DNA from: Streptomyces sp. ML-6
GTDB lineage: Bacteria > Actinomycetota > Actinomycetes > Streptomycetales > Streptomycetaceae
Reading direction: 5' to 3'
DNA length: 64,000 nucleotides
Assembly (NCBI RefSeq): GCF_030116705.1
Contig: NZ_JAOTIK010000001.1
Coordinates: 3,429,001 to 3,493,000, forward strand
Position 1 is the stretch's first letter. Each line of letters opens with the position of its first letter. A program made the position numbers and the translations under genes. Positions 51,542-58,784 of the stretch are shown here, piece by piece. The notes below the pieces were generated by a model that was not told the DNA's origin, ran no database searches, and saw nothing but the letters and a program-made list of their open reading frames with translations.

Positions 51542-51858
51542 GCGAGGGCACCACCGGCATCGCGGCTGTGGACGCGGCGGTTATCTGGTCCGTGGCCGCC
51601 GCCGCCGTTGCGGCCGGGCTCGGCCTGCTGTGGCGGATCACCCGCGGTGCCCGGCGCATCGTGTCGCGGGTCGACGAGTTCATCGACGACTGGCAGGGGA
51701 CGCCATCCCGGCCGGGAGTACCGGCCCGTCCGGGGGTGATGGAGCGGCTAGACCGGATCGAGCATGAGCTGCATCCCAATTCCGGCCGCAGCTTGCGGGA
51801 TGCGGTCGACCGAGTCGACGCCCGGACACAGCAGATCGCAGCAGGTACCGACACCTGA
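51538..51858 (+). CDS. DUF2746-like holin-associated membrane protein
   Basis: A 106-aa protein from GTG 51538, coupled to the holin. One N-terminal membrane segment (AAVIWSVAAAAVAAGLGLLW) is followed by a cytoplasmic helix. The sequence RPGVMERLDRIEHELHPNSG matches, from memory, DUF2746, a holin-neighbour family in mycobacteriophages. It may be a second holin or antiholin. Confidence 0.75.
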   Translation: MSEGTTGIAAVDAAVIWSVAAAAVAAGLGLLWRITRGARRIVSRVDEFIDDWQGTPSRPGVPARPGVMERLDRIEHELHPNSGRSLRDAVDRVDARTQQIAAGTDT

Positions 51859-51862
51859 CCCC

Positions 51863-51911
51863 GACGAAACCGCCCCCCTTCCGCGCCGTGCGGGAGGGGG
51901 GCGGTTTCGTC
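51863..51911. terminator. Late-operon terminator
   Basis: A 22-bp stem with one wobble (arms 51863-51884 and 51890-51911, built on GAAACCGCCCCCC / GGGGGGCGGTTTC) and a 5-nt loop, right after the lysis genes. Ends in GGTTTCGTC. Confidence 0.8.
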
Positions 51912-52150
51912 ATGTGTGGGGTACAGAGGGCGGCAGACTCTCCGGAAGTTCTGCGCGCGCAGGCCCCTGTGGGGTACGGTTTTCCCATCGGCCCCGTTCC
52001 TGCGGGGGCGGTCTCTCCGCGCGAGCGGAGTTGGCCCGGCGCGTGCACGTGCGGCACATGTCAGGCGCTTTGTCCCCGCATGAGCGGGGATGATCTGCTT
52101 CTCTGTTTCACGAAGCAGTTGACCCCGCACCTGCGGGGATGCGAAACAGC
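51912..52150. repeat. Cluster of short CCCCGC-type hairpins resembling I-E CRISPR repeats
   Basis: Dyads occur at 51951-51962 (CTGCGCGCGCAG), 51992-52006, 52015-52030 (CTCCGCGCGAGCGGAG), 52074-52089 (CCCCGCATGAGCGGGG) and 52123-52138 (CCCCGCACCTGCGGGG). The last two, each followed by ATG, look like type I-E repeat cores. Centre-to-centre distances are irregular (about 66, 59, 49), so it is not a standard array. A further stem CTGCTTC/GAAGCAG lies at 52095-52118. No protein-coding gene is supported between 51859 and 52219. Confidence 0.6.
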
Positions 52151-52185
52151 ACCGCCCCCTCCCGCACCATGCGGGAGGGGGCGGT
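52151..52185. terminator. Bidirectional terminator
   Basis: Perfect 16-bp stem ACCGCCCCCTCCCGCA / TGCGGGAGGGGGCGGT with a 3-nt loop and TTTC on the right. It ends the leftward DUF397 transcript and repeats the sequence theme of the 51863 terminator. Confidence 0.8.
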
Positions 52186-52219
52186 TTCTCGCGTTCCAGG
52201 GGCGCCCGCCGTGCAGCGG

Positions 52220-52411
52220 TCAGAGGGTGGCGACGAACGCCGTCCAGGCCGAGTTGCCGAAAATCACGGCGGGGCCGTCGGCCACCTTCGAGTCGCGGAC
52301 GGGGATGATGCCGGTAAAGCCGTCGGCCACCTCCACACACGCGCCGCCGTTGCCGTCGCTGTAGGTCGACTTCCGCCATGCAGCCGCGGTGAGGTCGGGG
52401 GTTTCGATCAT
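52220..52411 (-). CDS. DUF397 protein
   Basis: A 63-aa protein from ATG 52411, overlapping the stop of the upstream regulator by ATGA. LTAAAWRKSTYSDGNGGACV EVAD (split here for length) is the DUF397 signature, and GPAVIFGNSAWTAFVATL its usual end. DUF397 proteins pair with XRE-DUF5753 regulators in Streptomyces (WhiJ/BldB-like systems) and in some cases act as toxin or antagonist partners. It presumably works with the 52408 product. Confidence 0.9.
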   Translation of the reverse strand: MIETPDLTAAAWRKSTYSDGNGGACVEVADGFTGIIPVRDSKVADGPAVIFGNSAWTAFVATL

Positions 52412-53250
52412 GATCTGTACTCCTCCGCCGCCGACTCGATGAGCTGTAGGGACGCCTCCGGCGACAGAGCGGCGGCCCTCGCGAGATCGTATGACAGGAG
52501 ACAGGCGTCTACCGTCTCCTCCTTCTCCATCATCGTCCCAGTGTGGGGGGCCTCCACGTAAGCGATCGGCGGGGCATCCCGGAACCGCATGATGATGAGC
52601 TGGCCACTCAGCAACGGATGTGCCCCAGCAGCGAACGGAAGTACCTGTAGCACCACTTTGGAAGCCCTGATGAGCGAGGCGACGTGCAGCAGCTGGCCGC
52701 GCATCACGGCCGGGGTGCCGATGCGCCGTTTCAGAACGGACTCGTCGAGGATCGTGAGGAGTTGCGGGCCCCCCGCGCGGTCGAGTATCTGCGCCCGCTT
52801 CAGTCGGGCGTCGACCAGATCCTGAACCTCCTCGGGCGTTCGGAACGGACCGGCCGCCCGCGTGATCGCCGTGGCGTACTCCGGTGTTTGGAGCAGGCCA
52901 GGGAACAGCGACCCGCCGTACCAGTCGATGCGTTTGGCTGTCGGCTCCAACTCGCCGACGGCCGCGAAGTAGTCGGCCATGCCGGTCGCGGCGCCCGCCC
53001 GCGTCGCCATCCGGTAGACGACCAGCAGATGGCCTTCTGCCTGTAGCGCGGCGTCGATTCGCTGGATCATGGGCTGGTCTGGCGTACGGGCCGCGGTTTC
53101 GAACTGACTGATGTAGCCCTTCGATACGAACACCAGGTCCGCTAACTGCTCGACTGTCAGGCCTCGGTCGCCGCGCACGCGGCGAATCTCGCTCCCCAGG
53201 AACTTGAACGGGCTCTCGGTCGGGTCCAGTTCTTTCGAAGCAAACACCAC
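52408..53250 (-). CDS. XRE-DUF5753 regulator (WhiJ-like)
   Basis: A 280-aa protein from GTG 53250 with GGGAG upstream. Residues about 20-75 are the HTH (GLTVEQLADLVFVSKGYISQ). The rest is the DUF5753 effector-like domain, beginning near MADYFAAVGELEPTAKRIDW with GLLQTPEYATAI as a landmark. These regulators control, and are countered by, adjacent DUF397 proteins. Being in a prophage right arm, it is a probable lysogenic-conversion gene that may alter host development. A GTTTAC-N8-GTAAAC dyad overlaps its promoter. Confidence 0.9.
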   Translation of the reverse strand: MVFASKELDPTESPFKFLGSEIRRVRGDRGLTVEQLADLVFVSKGYISQFETAARTPDQPMIQRIDAALQAEGHLLVVYRMATRAGAATGMADYFAAVGELEPTAKRIDWYGGSLFPGLLQTPEYATAITRAAGPFRTPEEVQDLVDARLKRAQILDRAGGPQLLTILDESVLKRRIGTPAVMRGQLLHVASLIRASKVVLQVLPFAAGAHPLLSGQLIIMRFRDAPPIAYVEAPHTGTMMEKEETVDACLLSYDLARAAALSPEASLQLIESAAEEYRS

Positions 53251-53260
53251 GTGATCTCCC

Positions 53261-53280
53261 GTTTACCAGCGACTGTAAAC
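53261..53280. promoter_or_regulatory. Dyad operator upstream of the XRE-DUF5753 gene
   Basis: GTTTAC (53261-53266) and GTAAAC (53275-53280) with an 8-bp spacer, 11 bases from the GTG. On the complement, TACAGT within it could be a -10 element, suggesting autoregulation. Confidence 0.6.
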
Positions 53281-53364
53281 ACGCACCGGCTTCCGAGCGT
53301 ACCCAGCGGGGGCCACTCTTGTGATGTGCCCGGCAGCAATCCCACCCGGAGCCGGGCACACCCC

Positions 53365-53413
53365 GCCCCGGTAGGCGCAGTACGCATGGACGCCCCCGTC
53401 CGCCTACCGGGGC
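53365..53413 (+). promoter_or_regulatory. Long hairpin in the leader of the 53444 gene
   Basis: Perfect 13-bp stem GCCCCGGTAGGCG / CGCCTACCGGGGC with a 23-nt loop. It ends 31 bases before ATG 53444 and its AGAAGGAGCAGGAGAC ribosome site. It could be a terminator for upstream read-through or a leader structure. Confidence 0.55.
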
Positions 53414-53443
53414 ATCCCCCCTCGGGTAGAAGGAGCAGGAGAC

Positions 53444-53881
53444 ATGGCCCGGTCTACCGCCCGCGCTCAGCTGGCTCGATATGCCACTGTTGCGCCTCCC
53501 GGCCGCGGCCTGCTACGCGGCTCTCCCGAAGGGGATTGGGTACCTGGCCGGTCCGACCTCGGGCCGTGCAACTGCCCCTCCCCGACTTGTCCGCTCCCCC
53601 GGGACAAAGAGAGGCCAGTGATGATCCCCCGCACCACTGCGTTTGACCCCGCGAATGGATGGCGGGTCGACCGCATCCCCTCCACTACTTTCGAGCTGTA
53701 CTCCGGCGTGGCTGGGCTTGATGCTCTTGAGAGGCTACGGCTCCCGCTCATGGTGTTCTACAACGGGCACCTGCGGGCCCCCGACAGCGGCCTATGGATG
53801 AGCCGCCTTGAGGCTGAAGAGCTGCACAACGACCTGTGTGCCGCCTTGAGCAACATGCGCTGCACCCGGGGTACAAGGTGA
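53444..53881 (+). CDS. Prophage accessory protein of unknown function
   Basis: A 145-aa protein from ATG 53444, which has a strong GGAGCAGGAG site. Internal ATG 53621 with GAGAGG upstream is an alternative start giving 86 aa; the conserved-looking part (FELYSGVAGLDALERLRLPL; FYNGHLRAPDSGLWMSRLEA) lies after it. The first 60 residues are Arg/Pro-rich with three Cys. No family recognised. Divergent from the XRE-DUF5753 gene. Confidence 0.5.
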   Translation: MARSTARAQLARYATVAPPGRGLLRGSPEGDWVPGRSDLGPCNCPSPTCPLPRDKERPVMIPRTTAFDPANGWRVDRIPSTTFELYSGVAGLDALERLRLPLMVFYNGHLRAPDSGLWMSRLEAEELHNDLCAALSNMRCTRGTR

Positions 53882-53970
53882 AGGCCGTCGGCCGGTATGC
53901 CGGCCCCCTTTTCGCCGCCACCATGACCGCGGCCTGTGTTCTCGTGGTCGCTCTCGCGCTCACCCTCTGA
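53878..53970 (+). CDS. 30-aa membrane micropeptide
   Basis: GTG 53878 overlaps the preceding stop as GTGA. The peptide is one hydrophobic helix (LFAATMTAACVLVVALALTL) behind a short basic start. Such coupled micropeptides are easily missed; expression is unproven. Confidence 0.4.
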   Translation: MKAVGRYAGPLFAATMTAACVLVVALALTL

Positions 53971-54025
53971 GACTCCGCGCGCCCGCCCCGCTGCTTCAAC
54001 TCCCGGCGGGCCGGGCCGCGCGGAC

Positions 54026-54072
54026 GCTCCCCGGGAGCTGGGCTGATATACCCAGCTCAGCTCTCGGGGAGC
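54026..54072 (+). promoter_or_regulatory. Nested hairpin overlapping a ribosome site
   Basis: GAGCTGGG/CCCAGCTC (54035-54042, 54051-54058) is nested inside GCTCCCCG/CGGGGAGC (54026-54033, 54065-54072), with loop CTGATATA. The right arm contains GGGGAG, the likely Shine-Dalgarno of ATG 54079, so the structure could mask translation. Confidence 0.55.
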
Positions 54073-54078
54073 ACCAGC

Positions 54079-54141
54079 ATGGCAATGGCAGCCGCCCTTG
54101 AGGCATGCGAGACACGGAGAACAGGTAGGAACAGGCTGTGA
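54079..54141 (+). CDS. Possible 20-aa leader peptide
   Basis: ATG 54079 follows GGGGAG by 7 bases and reads 20 codons (opening MAMAAALEACETRR) to TGA 54139, which overlaps the GTG of the zinc-ribbon gene. The arrangement fits a translational-coupling leader controlled by the hairpin. It is tentative. Confidence 0.35.
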   Translation: MAMAAALEACETRRTGRNRL

Positions 54142-54497
54142 TGTGTCCCCACTGCCACACCGGCATGCACCCCGGCGGGGGCGGCGATTACTGGCAGTGC
54201 GCGACCTGTTCGTGCGTTGCCAGGGCCGGCGACCCCCCTGATGTGATTGAGCAGCGCGAAGCCGAGCGACGGGCCGCCCTGTCGCTCCTGGACGCCGCTC
54301 TCGCCCACACGGACGAGCAGCGGAAGCACGACCGGACGATCACCGACGAGATGGAGGCCAGAATGGGCCAGATGATCCAGACGCGCGGCTGTTCCAGGTG
54401 CGGCGGCACGATGTACAAGACGGTCGAGACCGACGACAACGGCGTCCCGACGAGCGAGACACAGTTCGTGTGCGGGGGTTGCGGGAACGTCGAGTAG
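54138..54497 (+). CDS. Zinc-ribbon protein
   Basis: A 119-aa protein from GTG 54138. Two zinc modules, CPHCHTG ... CATCSC at the N-terminus and CSRCGG ... CGGCGN at the C-terminus, flank a charged helix (VIEQREAERRAALSLLDAAL). It looks like a transcription-factor-like or adaptor ribbon protein. Its start overlaps a possible leader peptide. Function unknown. Confidence 0.6.
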   Translation: MMCPHCHTGMHPGGGGDYWQCATCSCVARAGDPPDVIEQREAERRAALSLLDAALAHTDEQRKHDRTITDEMEARMGQMIQTRGCSRCGGTMYKTVETDDNGVPTSETQFVCGGCGNVE

Positions 54498-54506
54498 TAC
54501 CAGCCG

Positions 54507-54535
54507 GGGCCTCGCAGGACGCACCTGCGGGGCCC
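54507..54535. terminator. Bidirectional terminator between convergent genes
   Basis: GGGCCTCGCAGG and CCTGCGGGGCCC pair with one wobble and a 5-nt loop between the zinc-ribbon and XRE genes. Confidence 0.7.
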
Positions 54536-54768
54536 TACTCGCGCACGAGGTCGGCCACGCTGACACCGAGCGCCCGCGCGATACGCCACACGGTATCGAT
54601 CCTCGGCGACTGGTGGCCGTTCTCGATGAGGGAGACCGTCTGTTTTTCGAGGCCGGCCGACTCGGCCAGGGCCTGTTGCGTGAGGTTCGCGGCGAGCCGG
54701 TGGGCACGGATCTGCTCGCCGACGTGGCGCCGGTAGGCCGCGCGGTCGGAGGGCGGATGGGGGCGCAC
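54535..54768 (-). CDS. Small XRE-family regulator
   Basis: A 77-aa HTH protein from GTG 54768. HRLAANLTQQALAESAGLEK and QTVSLIENGHQSPRIDTVWR form a classical XRE HTH, ending ALGVSVADLVRE. There is no second domain. A palindrome at 54775-54790 sits just upstream, probably its own operator. It could regulate the right-end accessory genes or the phage-supplied acs promoter. Confidence 0.85.
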   Translation of the reverse strand: MRPHPPSDRAAYRRHVGEQIRAHRLAANLTQQALAESAGLEKQTVSLIENGHQSPRIDTVWRIARALGVSVADLVRE

Positions 54769-54774
54769 AGTCTG

Positions 54775-54790
54775 ATGGTCTGCGGACCAT
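54775..54790. promoter_or_regulatory. Operator palindrome upstream of the small XRE gene
   Basis: ATGGTC-TGCG-GACCAT, perfect 6-bp arms, ending 6 bases before the GTG of the XRE gene on the complement. Autoregulation is likely. Confidence 0.6.
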
Positions 54791-54890
54791 GATCATTTGT
54801 CGTTACAGGGAACCGTATATTGATCGATCTTGGCCAGCATGATTCACTGCAAATCTGACGCCGTGGTCGCGAGCCGTGAGCGCCAGGCAA

Positions 54891-54918
54891 CAGCCCCTGA
54901 ACTTTCGTTCAGGGGCTG
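54891..54918 (+). terminator. Terminator between prophage genes and the new acs start
   Basis: Perfect 12-bp stem CAGCCCCTGAAC / GTTCAGGGGCTG with tetraloop TTTC. It lies 125 bases before ATG 55044 and would shield acs from prophage read-through. Confidence 0.75.
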
Positions 54919-55043
54919 TCGTGCTTCCTGGAGGGCGGCGAGCAGTGCGAGGATCGGCCCGAAGGGGGGCTTGACCCGCCCCCTTGGCCGCCAGAGAATT
55001 GCCCACTAGCTATTGGTCTACACCACTCGGGACGGTGCCCAGC
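54919..55043 (+). promoter_or_regulatory. Phage-supplied promoter/leader for acs
   Basis: Between the 54891 terminator and ATG 55044, TTGACC (54971-54976) with GAGAAT (54994-54999) at 17-bp spacing is a possible promoter. GGACGG (55030-55035) is a fair Shine-Dalgarno 8 bases before the ATG. All of this is phage DNA. Confidence 0.4.
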
Positions 55044-57008
55044 ATGGCCAGCAACGAAAGTCCTTCCCTCTCCAACCTGCTCAAGGAGGAGCGGCGGTTC
55101 GCACCGCCTGCCGATCTGGCCGCCAATGCCAACGTCAAAGCGGAGGCGTACGAGCAGGCCGAAGCGGACCGGCTGGGCTTCTGGGCCGAGCAGGCCCGGC
55201 GCCTGACCTGGGCCACGGAGCCGACCGAGACGCTCGACTGGAGCAACCCGCCCTTCGCGAAGTGGTTCGCGGACGGCAAGCTCAACGTCGCGTACAACTG
55301 CGTGGACCGGCACGTCGAGGCCGGCAACGGCGACCGGGTCGCCATCCACTTCGAGGGCGAGCCCGGCGACGGCCGCACCATCACCTACGCCCAGCTCAAG
55401 GACGAGGTCTCCCGCGCGGCCAACGCGCTCACCGAGCTCGGCGTCGGCAAGGGCGACCGGGTCGCGGTCTACCTGCCGATGATCCCCGAGGCGGCCATCG
55501 CGATGCTGGCCTGCGCCCGCATCGGCGCCGCCCACTCGGTGGTCTTCGGCGGTTTCTCCGCCGACGCCATCGCCGCCCGCATCCAGGACGCGGACGCCAA
55601 GGTCGTCATCACCGCCGACGGCGGCTACCGTCGCGGCAAGCCGTCCGCGCTCAAGCCCGCCGTGGACGACGCGGTCTCCCGCATCGACGGTGTCGAGCAC
55701 GTCCTCGTGGTGCGGCGCACCGGCCAGGACACCGCGTGGACCGAGGGCCGCGACGTCTGGTGGCACGAGATCACCGCCCGGCAGTCCGCCGAGCACACCC
55801 CCGAGGCCTTCGAGGCGGAGCAGCCGCTCTTCATCCTCTACACCTCCGGCACCACGGGTAAGCCGAAGGGCATCCTGCACACCTCCGGCGGCTACCTCAC
55901 GCAGGCGGCCTACACCCACAGCGCGGTCTTCGACCTCAAGCCGGAGTCCGACGTCTTCTGGTGCACCGCCGACATCGGCTGGGTGACCGGCCACTCGTAC
56001 ATCGTCTACGGCCCGCTGGCCAACGGCGCGACCCAGGTCATGTACGAGGGCACGCCCGACACCCCGCACCAGGGGCGGTTCTGGGAGATCGTGCAGAAGT
56101 ACGCCGTCACGATCCTCTACACCGCGCCGACCGCGATCCGGACGTTCATGAAGTGGGGTGACGACATCCCCGCCAAGTTCGACCTGAGTAGCCTCCGGGT
56201 CCTCGGTTCGGTCGGTGAGCCGATCAACCCCGAGGCGTGGATGTGGTATCGCAAGCACATCGGCGCCGACAAGTGCCCGATCGTGGACACCTGGTGGCAG
56301 ACCGAGACCGGGGCCATGATGATCGCCCCGCTGCCGGGCGTGACGGCCACCAAGCCGGGCAGCGCCCAGCGCGCCCTGCCCGGGATCTCGGCCACCGTCG
56401 TCGACGACGAGGCCAACGAGGTTCCGAACGGCGGGGGCGGCTACCTCGTCCTCACCGAGCCGTGGCCGTCGATGCTCCGCACCATCTGGGGCGACGACCA
56501 GCGCTTCATCGACACCTACTGGTCGCGTTTCGAGGGCAAGTACTTCGCGGGCGACGGCGCCAAGAAGGACGAGGACGGCGACATCTGGCTGCTCGGCCGG
56601 GTCGACGACGTGATGCTCGTCTCCGGGCACAACATCTCGACCACCGAGGTCGAGTCGGCGCTCGTGTCGCACCCGTCGGTCGCCGAGGCCGCCGTGGTCG
56701 GTGCCGCCGACGAGACGACCGGCCAGGCCATCGTCGCCTTCGTGATACTGCGCGGTACGGCCGACGCCTCCGACGAGCTCGTCGCCGAGCTGCGCAACCA
56801 CGTCGGGGCCACGCTCGGCCCGATCGCCAAGCCGAAGCGGATCCTGCCCGTCGCCGAGCTGCCGAAGACCCGCTCCGGCAAGATCATGCGGCGTCTGCTG
56901 CGCGACGTCGCCGAGAACCGCGAGCTGGGCGACGTGACGACGCTCACCGACTCCTCGGTGATGGACCTCATCCAGAACCAGCTGCCGTCCACCTCCTCCG
57001 AGGACTGA
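55044..57008 (+). CDS. acs: Acetyl-CoA synthetase with phage-encoded N-terminus
   Basis: A 654-aa AMP-forming acetate-CoA ligase. ATG 55044 lies in phage DNA and reads [17 protein letters not shown]; the host-derived body begins after the attR core. The host version would read [15 protein letters not shown], so the junction is in frame with two extra codons. Core motifs are intact: adenylation loop [11 protein letters not shown], the [14 protein letters not shown] region, DTWWQTETG, and the catalytic, acetylation-controlled lysine K613 in TRSGK. The enzyme activates acetate. In the lysogen its transcription must come from the phage end. Confidence 0.93.
   Translation: MASNESPSLSNLLKEERRFAPPADLAANANVKAEAYEQAEADRLGFWAEQARRLTWATEPTETLDWSNPPFAKWFADGKLNVAYNCVDRHVEAGNGDRVAIHFEGEPGDGRTITYAQLKDEVSRAANALTELGVGKGDRVAVYLPMIPEAAIAMLACARIGAAHSVVFGGFSADAIAARIQDADAKVVITADGGYRRGKPSALKPAVDDAVSRIDGVEHVLVVRRTGQDTAWTEGRDVWWHEITARQSAEHTPEAFEAEQPLFILYTSGTTGKPKGILHTSGGYLTQAAYTHSAVFDLKPESDVFWCTADIGWVTGHSYIVYGPLANGATQVMYEGTPDTPHQGRFWEIVQKYAVTILYTAPTAIRTFMKWGDDIPAKFDLSSLRVLGSVGEPINPEAWMWYRKHIGADKCPIVDTWWQTETGAMMIAPLPGVTATKPGSAQRALPGISATVVDDEANEVPNGGGGYLVLTEPWPSMLRTIWGDDQRFIDTYWSRFEGKYFAGDGAKKDEDGDIWLLGRVDDVMLVSGHNISTTEVESALVSHPSVAEAAVVGAADETTGQAIVAFVILRGTADASDELVAELRNHVGATLGPIAKPKRILPVAELPKTRSGKIMRRLLRDVAENRELGDVTTLTDSSVMDLIQNQLPSTSSED
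55072..55090. other. attR core
   Basis: CCAACCTGCTCAAGGAGGA, identical to attL 13132-13150 and in the same acs reading frame (codons 10-16 of the hybrid gene). Eleven bases AGCAACGAAAG at 55050-55060 also match the host at 13116-13126, 5 bp (host) or 11 bp (phage) before the core. Confidence 0.9.
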
Positions 57009-57099
57009 CGGCGTCGAAGGACCGACGGCGTCGGGCGTCCGCACGCGCGTACGCCGCGTACGCACGCACCACGCGCCTTCACCTGCGATTTTGTGCGTC

Positions 57100-57138
57100 C
57101 CCGAGGGGCGTCCGGCAACGCGCCGGGCGCCCCTCGGG
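57100..57138 (+). terminator. acs terminator
   Basis: 17-bp stem with one wobble (CCCGAGGGGCGTCCGGC / GCCGGGCGCCCCTCGGG) and a 5-nt loop. The remaining bases to the nhaA start at 57331 hold a leader with CGGAGG; I see no other gene. Confidence 0.75.
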
Positions 57139-57330
57139 CGTCCGGGGTGAAGATCACCGCATAGAGTCCCGCGCGCACCCCGGGTAAGGTGGTTGTTACA
57201 TAAACAGAGCAGAGCGAGCAGAAAAAGCAGAACAGGACGCATAGAAAAACCCCAGGGTGTGCCGGGAAGTCTGGTCGGCAAGTGCATCAGCCATGTCATC
57301 GCTGCCGTACCGACCCGGAGGTCTTCACTC

Positions 57331-58737
57331 GTGCCCGCGCCCGCCCCCGCGCCCCCCCCGCCCCGCCGCACCTTGCTCGGCCGTCTGTCCCTGCCCGAGC
57401 GGAACTACCTCACGGAGGCCCTGCGCACCGAGACCGTCGGCGGCGTCATCCTGCTCGTCGCCGCGATAGCCGCCCTGCTGTGGGCGAACATCTTCGGTTC
57501 CGGTTACGAGGCCGTCAGCGATTTCCACTTCGGACCGGCGTCACTGGGCCTCAACCTCTCCGTGGAGCACTGGGCGGCGGACGGACTGCTCGCGATCTTC
57601 TTCTTCGTCGCGGGTGTCGAGCTCAAGCGGGAACTGGTCGCGGGCGAACTGCGCGACCCCAAGGCTGCCGCCCTCCCGGTCGTCGCCGCGCTGTGCGGAA
57701 TGGCGGCTCCGGCCCTCGTCTACACGCTGGTGAACGTGATCGGCGGAGGCTCGATGGACGGCTGGGCCGTACCCACCGCCACCGACATCGCCTTCGCGCT
57801 CGCCGTGCTCGCCGTCATCGGCGCCTCGCTGCCGAACGCGCTGCGCGCCTTCCTGCTGACCCTCGCCGTCGTCGACGACCTCTTCGCGATCCTGATCATC
57901 GCGGTCTTCTTCACCGAGCAGATCGACTTCCTGGCCCTCGGCGGTGCCTTCGTCGGTCTCGCCGTCTTCTACCTGCTGCTGCGCAAGAACGTGCGCGGCT
58001 GGTACATCTACGTACCGCTCGCCCTGGTCATCTGGGGCCTGATGTACAACAGCGGCATCCACGCCACGATCGCCGGTGTGGCCATGGGCCTGATGCTCCG
58101 CTGCACCCGGCGGGAGGACGAGAGCCAGTCCCCCGGCGAGCACATCGAGCACCTCGTCCGCCCGTTGTCGGCCGGTTTCGCCGTTCCGGTGTTCGCGCTC
58201 TTCTCGGCCGGGGTCTCCCTCTCCGGCAGCGCGCTGGCGAACGTCTTCGCCCGGCCCGAGACGCTCGGCGTCGTCCTGGGCCTCGTCGTCGGCAAGGCGC
58301 TGGGCATCTTCGGCGGTACGTGGCTGGCCACCCGTTTCACCAAGGCGGAATTGAACAAGGAGCTGGCCTGGGCGGATGTCTTCGCGGTCTCCTCGCTCGC
58401 CGGAATCGGCTTCACCGTCTCGCTGCTCATCGGCGAGCTGGCCTTCGCCGGTGACGAGGAGACGATCAACGAGATCAAGGCCGCGGTGCTGATCGGTTCG
58501 CTGACGGCCGCGTTGTTCTCCGCCGTACTGCTCAGGCTCCGGGTCCGCAGGTACCGGGCACTGCACGAGGCGGAGGAGCGCGACGAGGACGAGGACGGGG
58601 TGCCCGACATCTACGAGCAGGGTGACCCGGAGTACCACCTGCGGATGGCCGCGATACACGAGAGGAAGGCGGCCGAACACCGCCGCCTTGCCGAACTGGC
58701 GGGGGCAACGCGCAACGAGCCGGACAGTCCGGCATGA
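57331..58737 (+). CDS. nhaA: Na+/H+ antiporter NhaA
   Basis: A 468-aa protein from GTG 57331, preceded by CGGAGG; a longer frame from 57193 adds an improbable basic leader. About twelve hydrophobic segments are visible. The hallmark adjacent aspartates are D182 and D183 in AVVDDLFAI, and the family motif ATDIAFALAVLA precedes them. The C-terminal 70 residues are a charged cytoplasmic tail (EERDEDEDGVPDIYEQGDPE). NhaA exchanges internal Na+ for external H+, supporting salt and pH homeostasis. Confidence 0.93.
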   Translation: MPAPAPAPPPPRRTLLGRLSLPERNYLTEALRTETVGGVILLVAAIAALLWANIFGSGYEAVSDFHFGPASLGLNLSVEHWAADGLLAIFFFVAGVELKRELVAGELRDPKAAALPVVAALCGMAAPALVYTLVNVIGGGSMDGWAVPTATDIAFALAVLAVIGASLPNALRAFLLTLAVVDDLFAILIIAVFFTEQIDFLALGGAFVGLAVFYLLLRKNVRGWYIYVPLALVIWGLMYNSGIHATIAGVAMGLMLRCTRREDESQSPGEHIEHLVRPLSAGFAVPVFALFSAGVSLSGSALANVFARPETLGVVLGLVVGKALGIFGGTWLATRFTKAELNKELAWADVFAVSSLAGIGFTVSLLIGELAFAGDEETINEIKAAVLIGSLTAALFSAVLLRLRVRRYRALHEAEERDEDEDGVPDIYEQGDPEYHLRMAAIHERKAAEHRRLAELAGATRNEPDSPA

Positions 58738-58784
58738 TCTGACACCAGATGTGTTGAGCAGCAGGACTGGAGAGGGAGTCAGGG

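Larger units (their letters stand above)
13132..55090. mobile_element. Integrated temperate siphophage in acs (about 41.9 kb)
   Basis: The element is bounded by a perfect 19-bp direct repeat, has a serine integrase at its left end, and contains complete lysogeny, early, packaging, head, tail and lysis modules in canonical order. The distance between equivalent core positions is 41,940 bp. No structural gene is visibly broken, so the prophage may be inducible. HK97-type capsid and protease, a 931-aa tape measure and a tail chaperone frameshift identify a siphovirus with a long non-contractile tail. Confidence 0.95.

Noticed and set aside
51950..52150. A formal CRISPR array call
   Set aside because: Repeat-like dyads are not evenly spaced, flanks differ, spacers would range from about 20 to 38 bases, and no cas gene is present. 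Kept only as a repeat cluster.
54984..55043. Longer acs start at 54984
   Set aside because: The added 20 residues are unlike any acs N-terminus and have no good ribosome site; ATG 55044 gives the SNES-like start.
13132..55090. tRNA genes or tRNA-type attachment site
   Set aside because: I saw no tRNA-like cloverleaf in the prophage or at either junction; the att core is in acs coding sequence.
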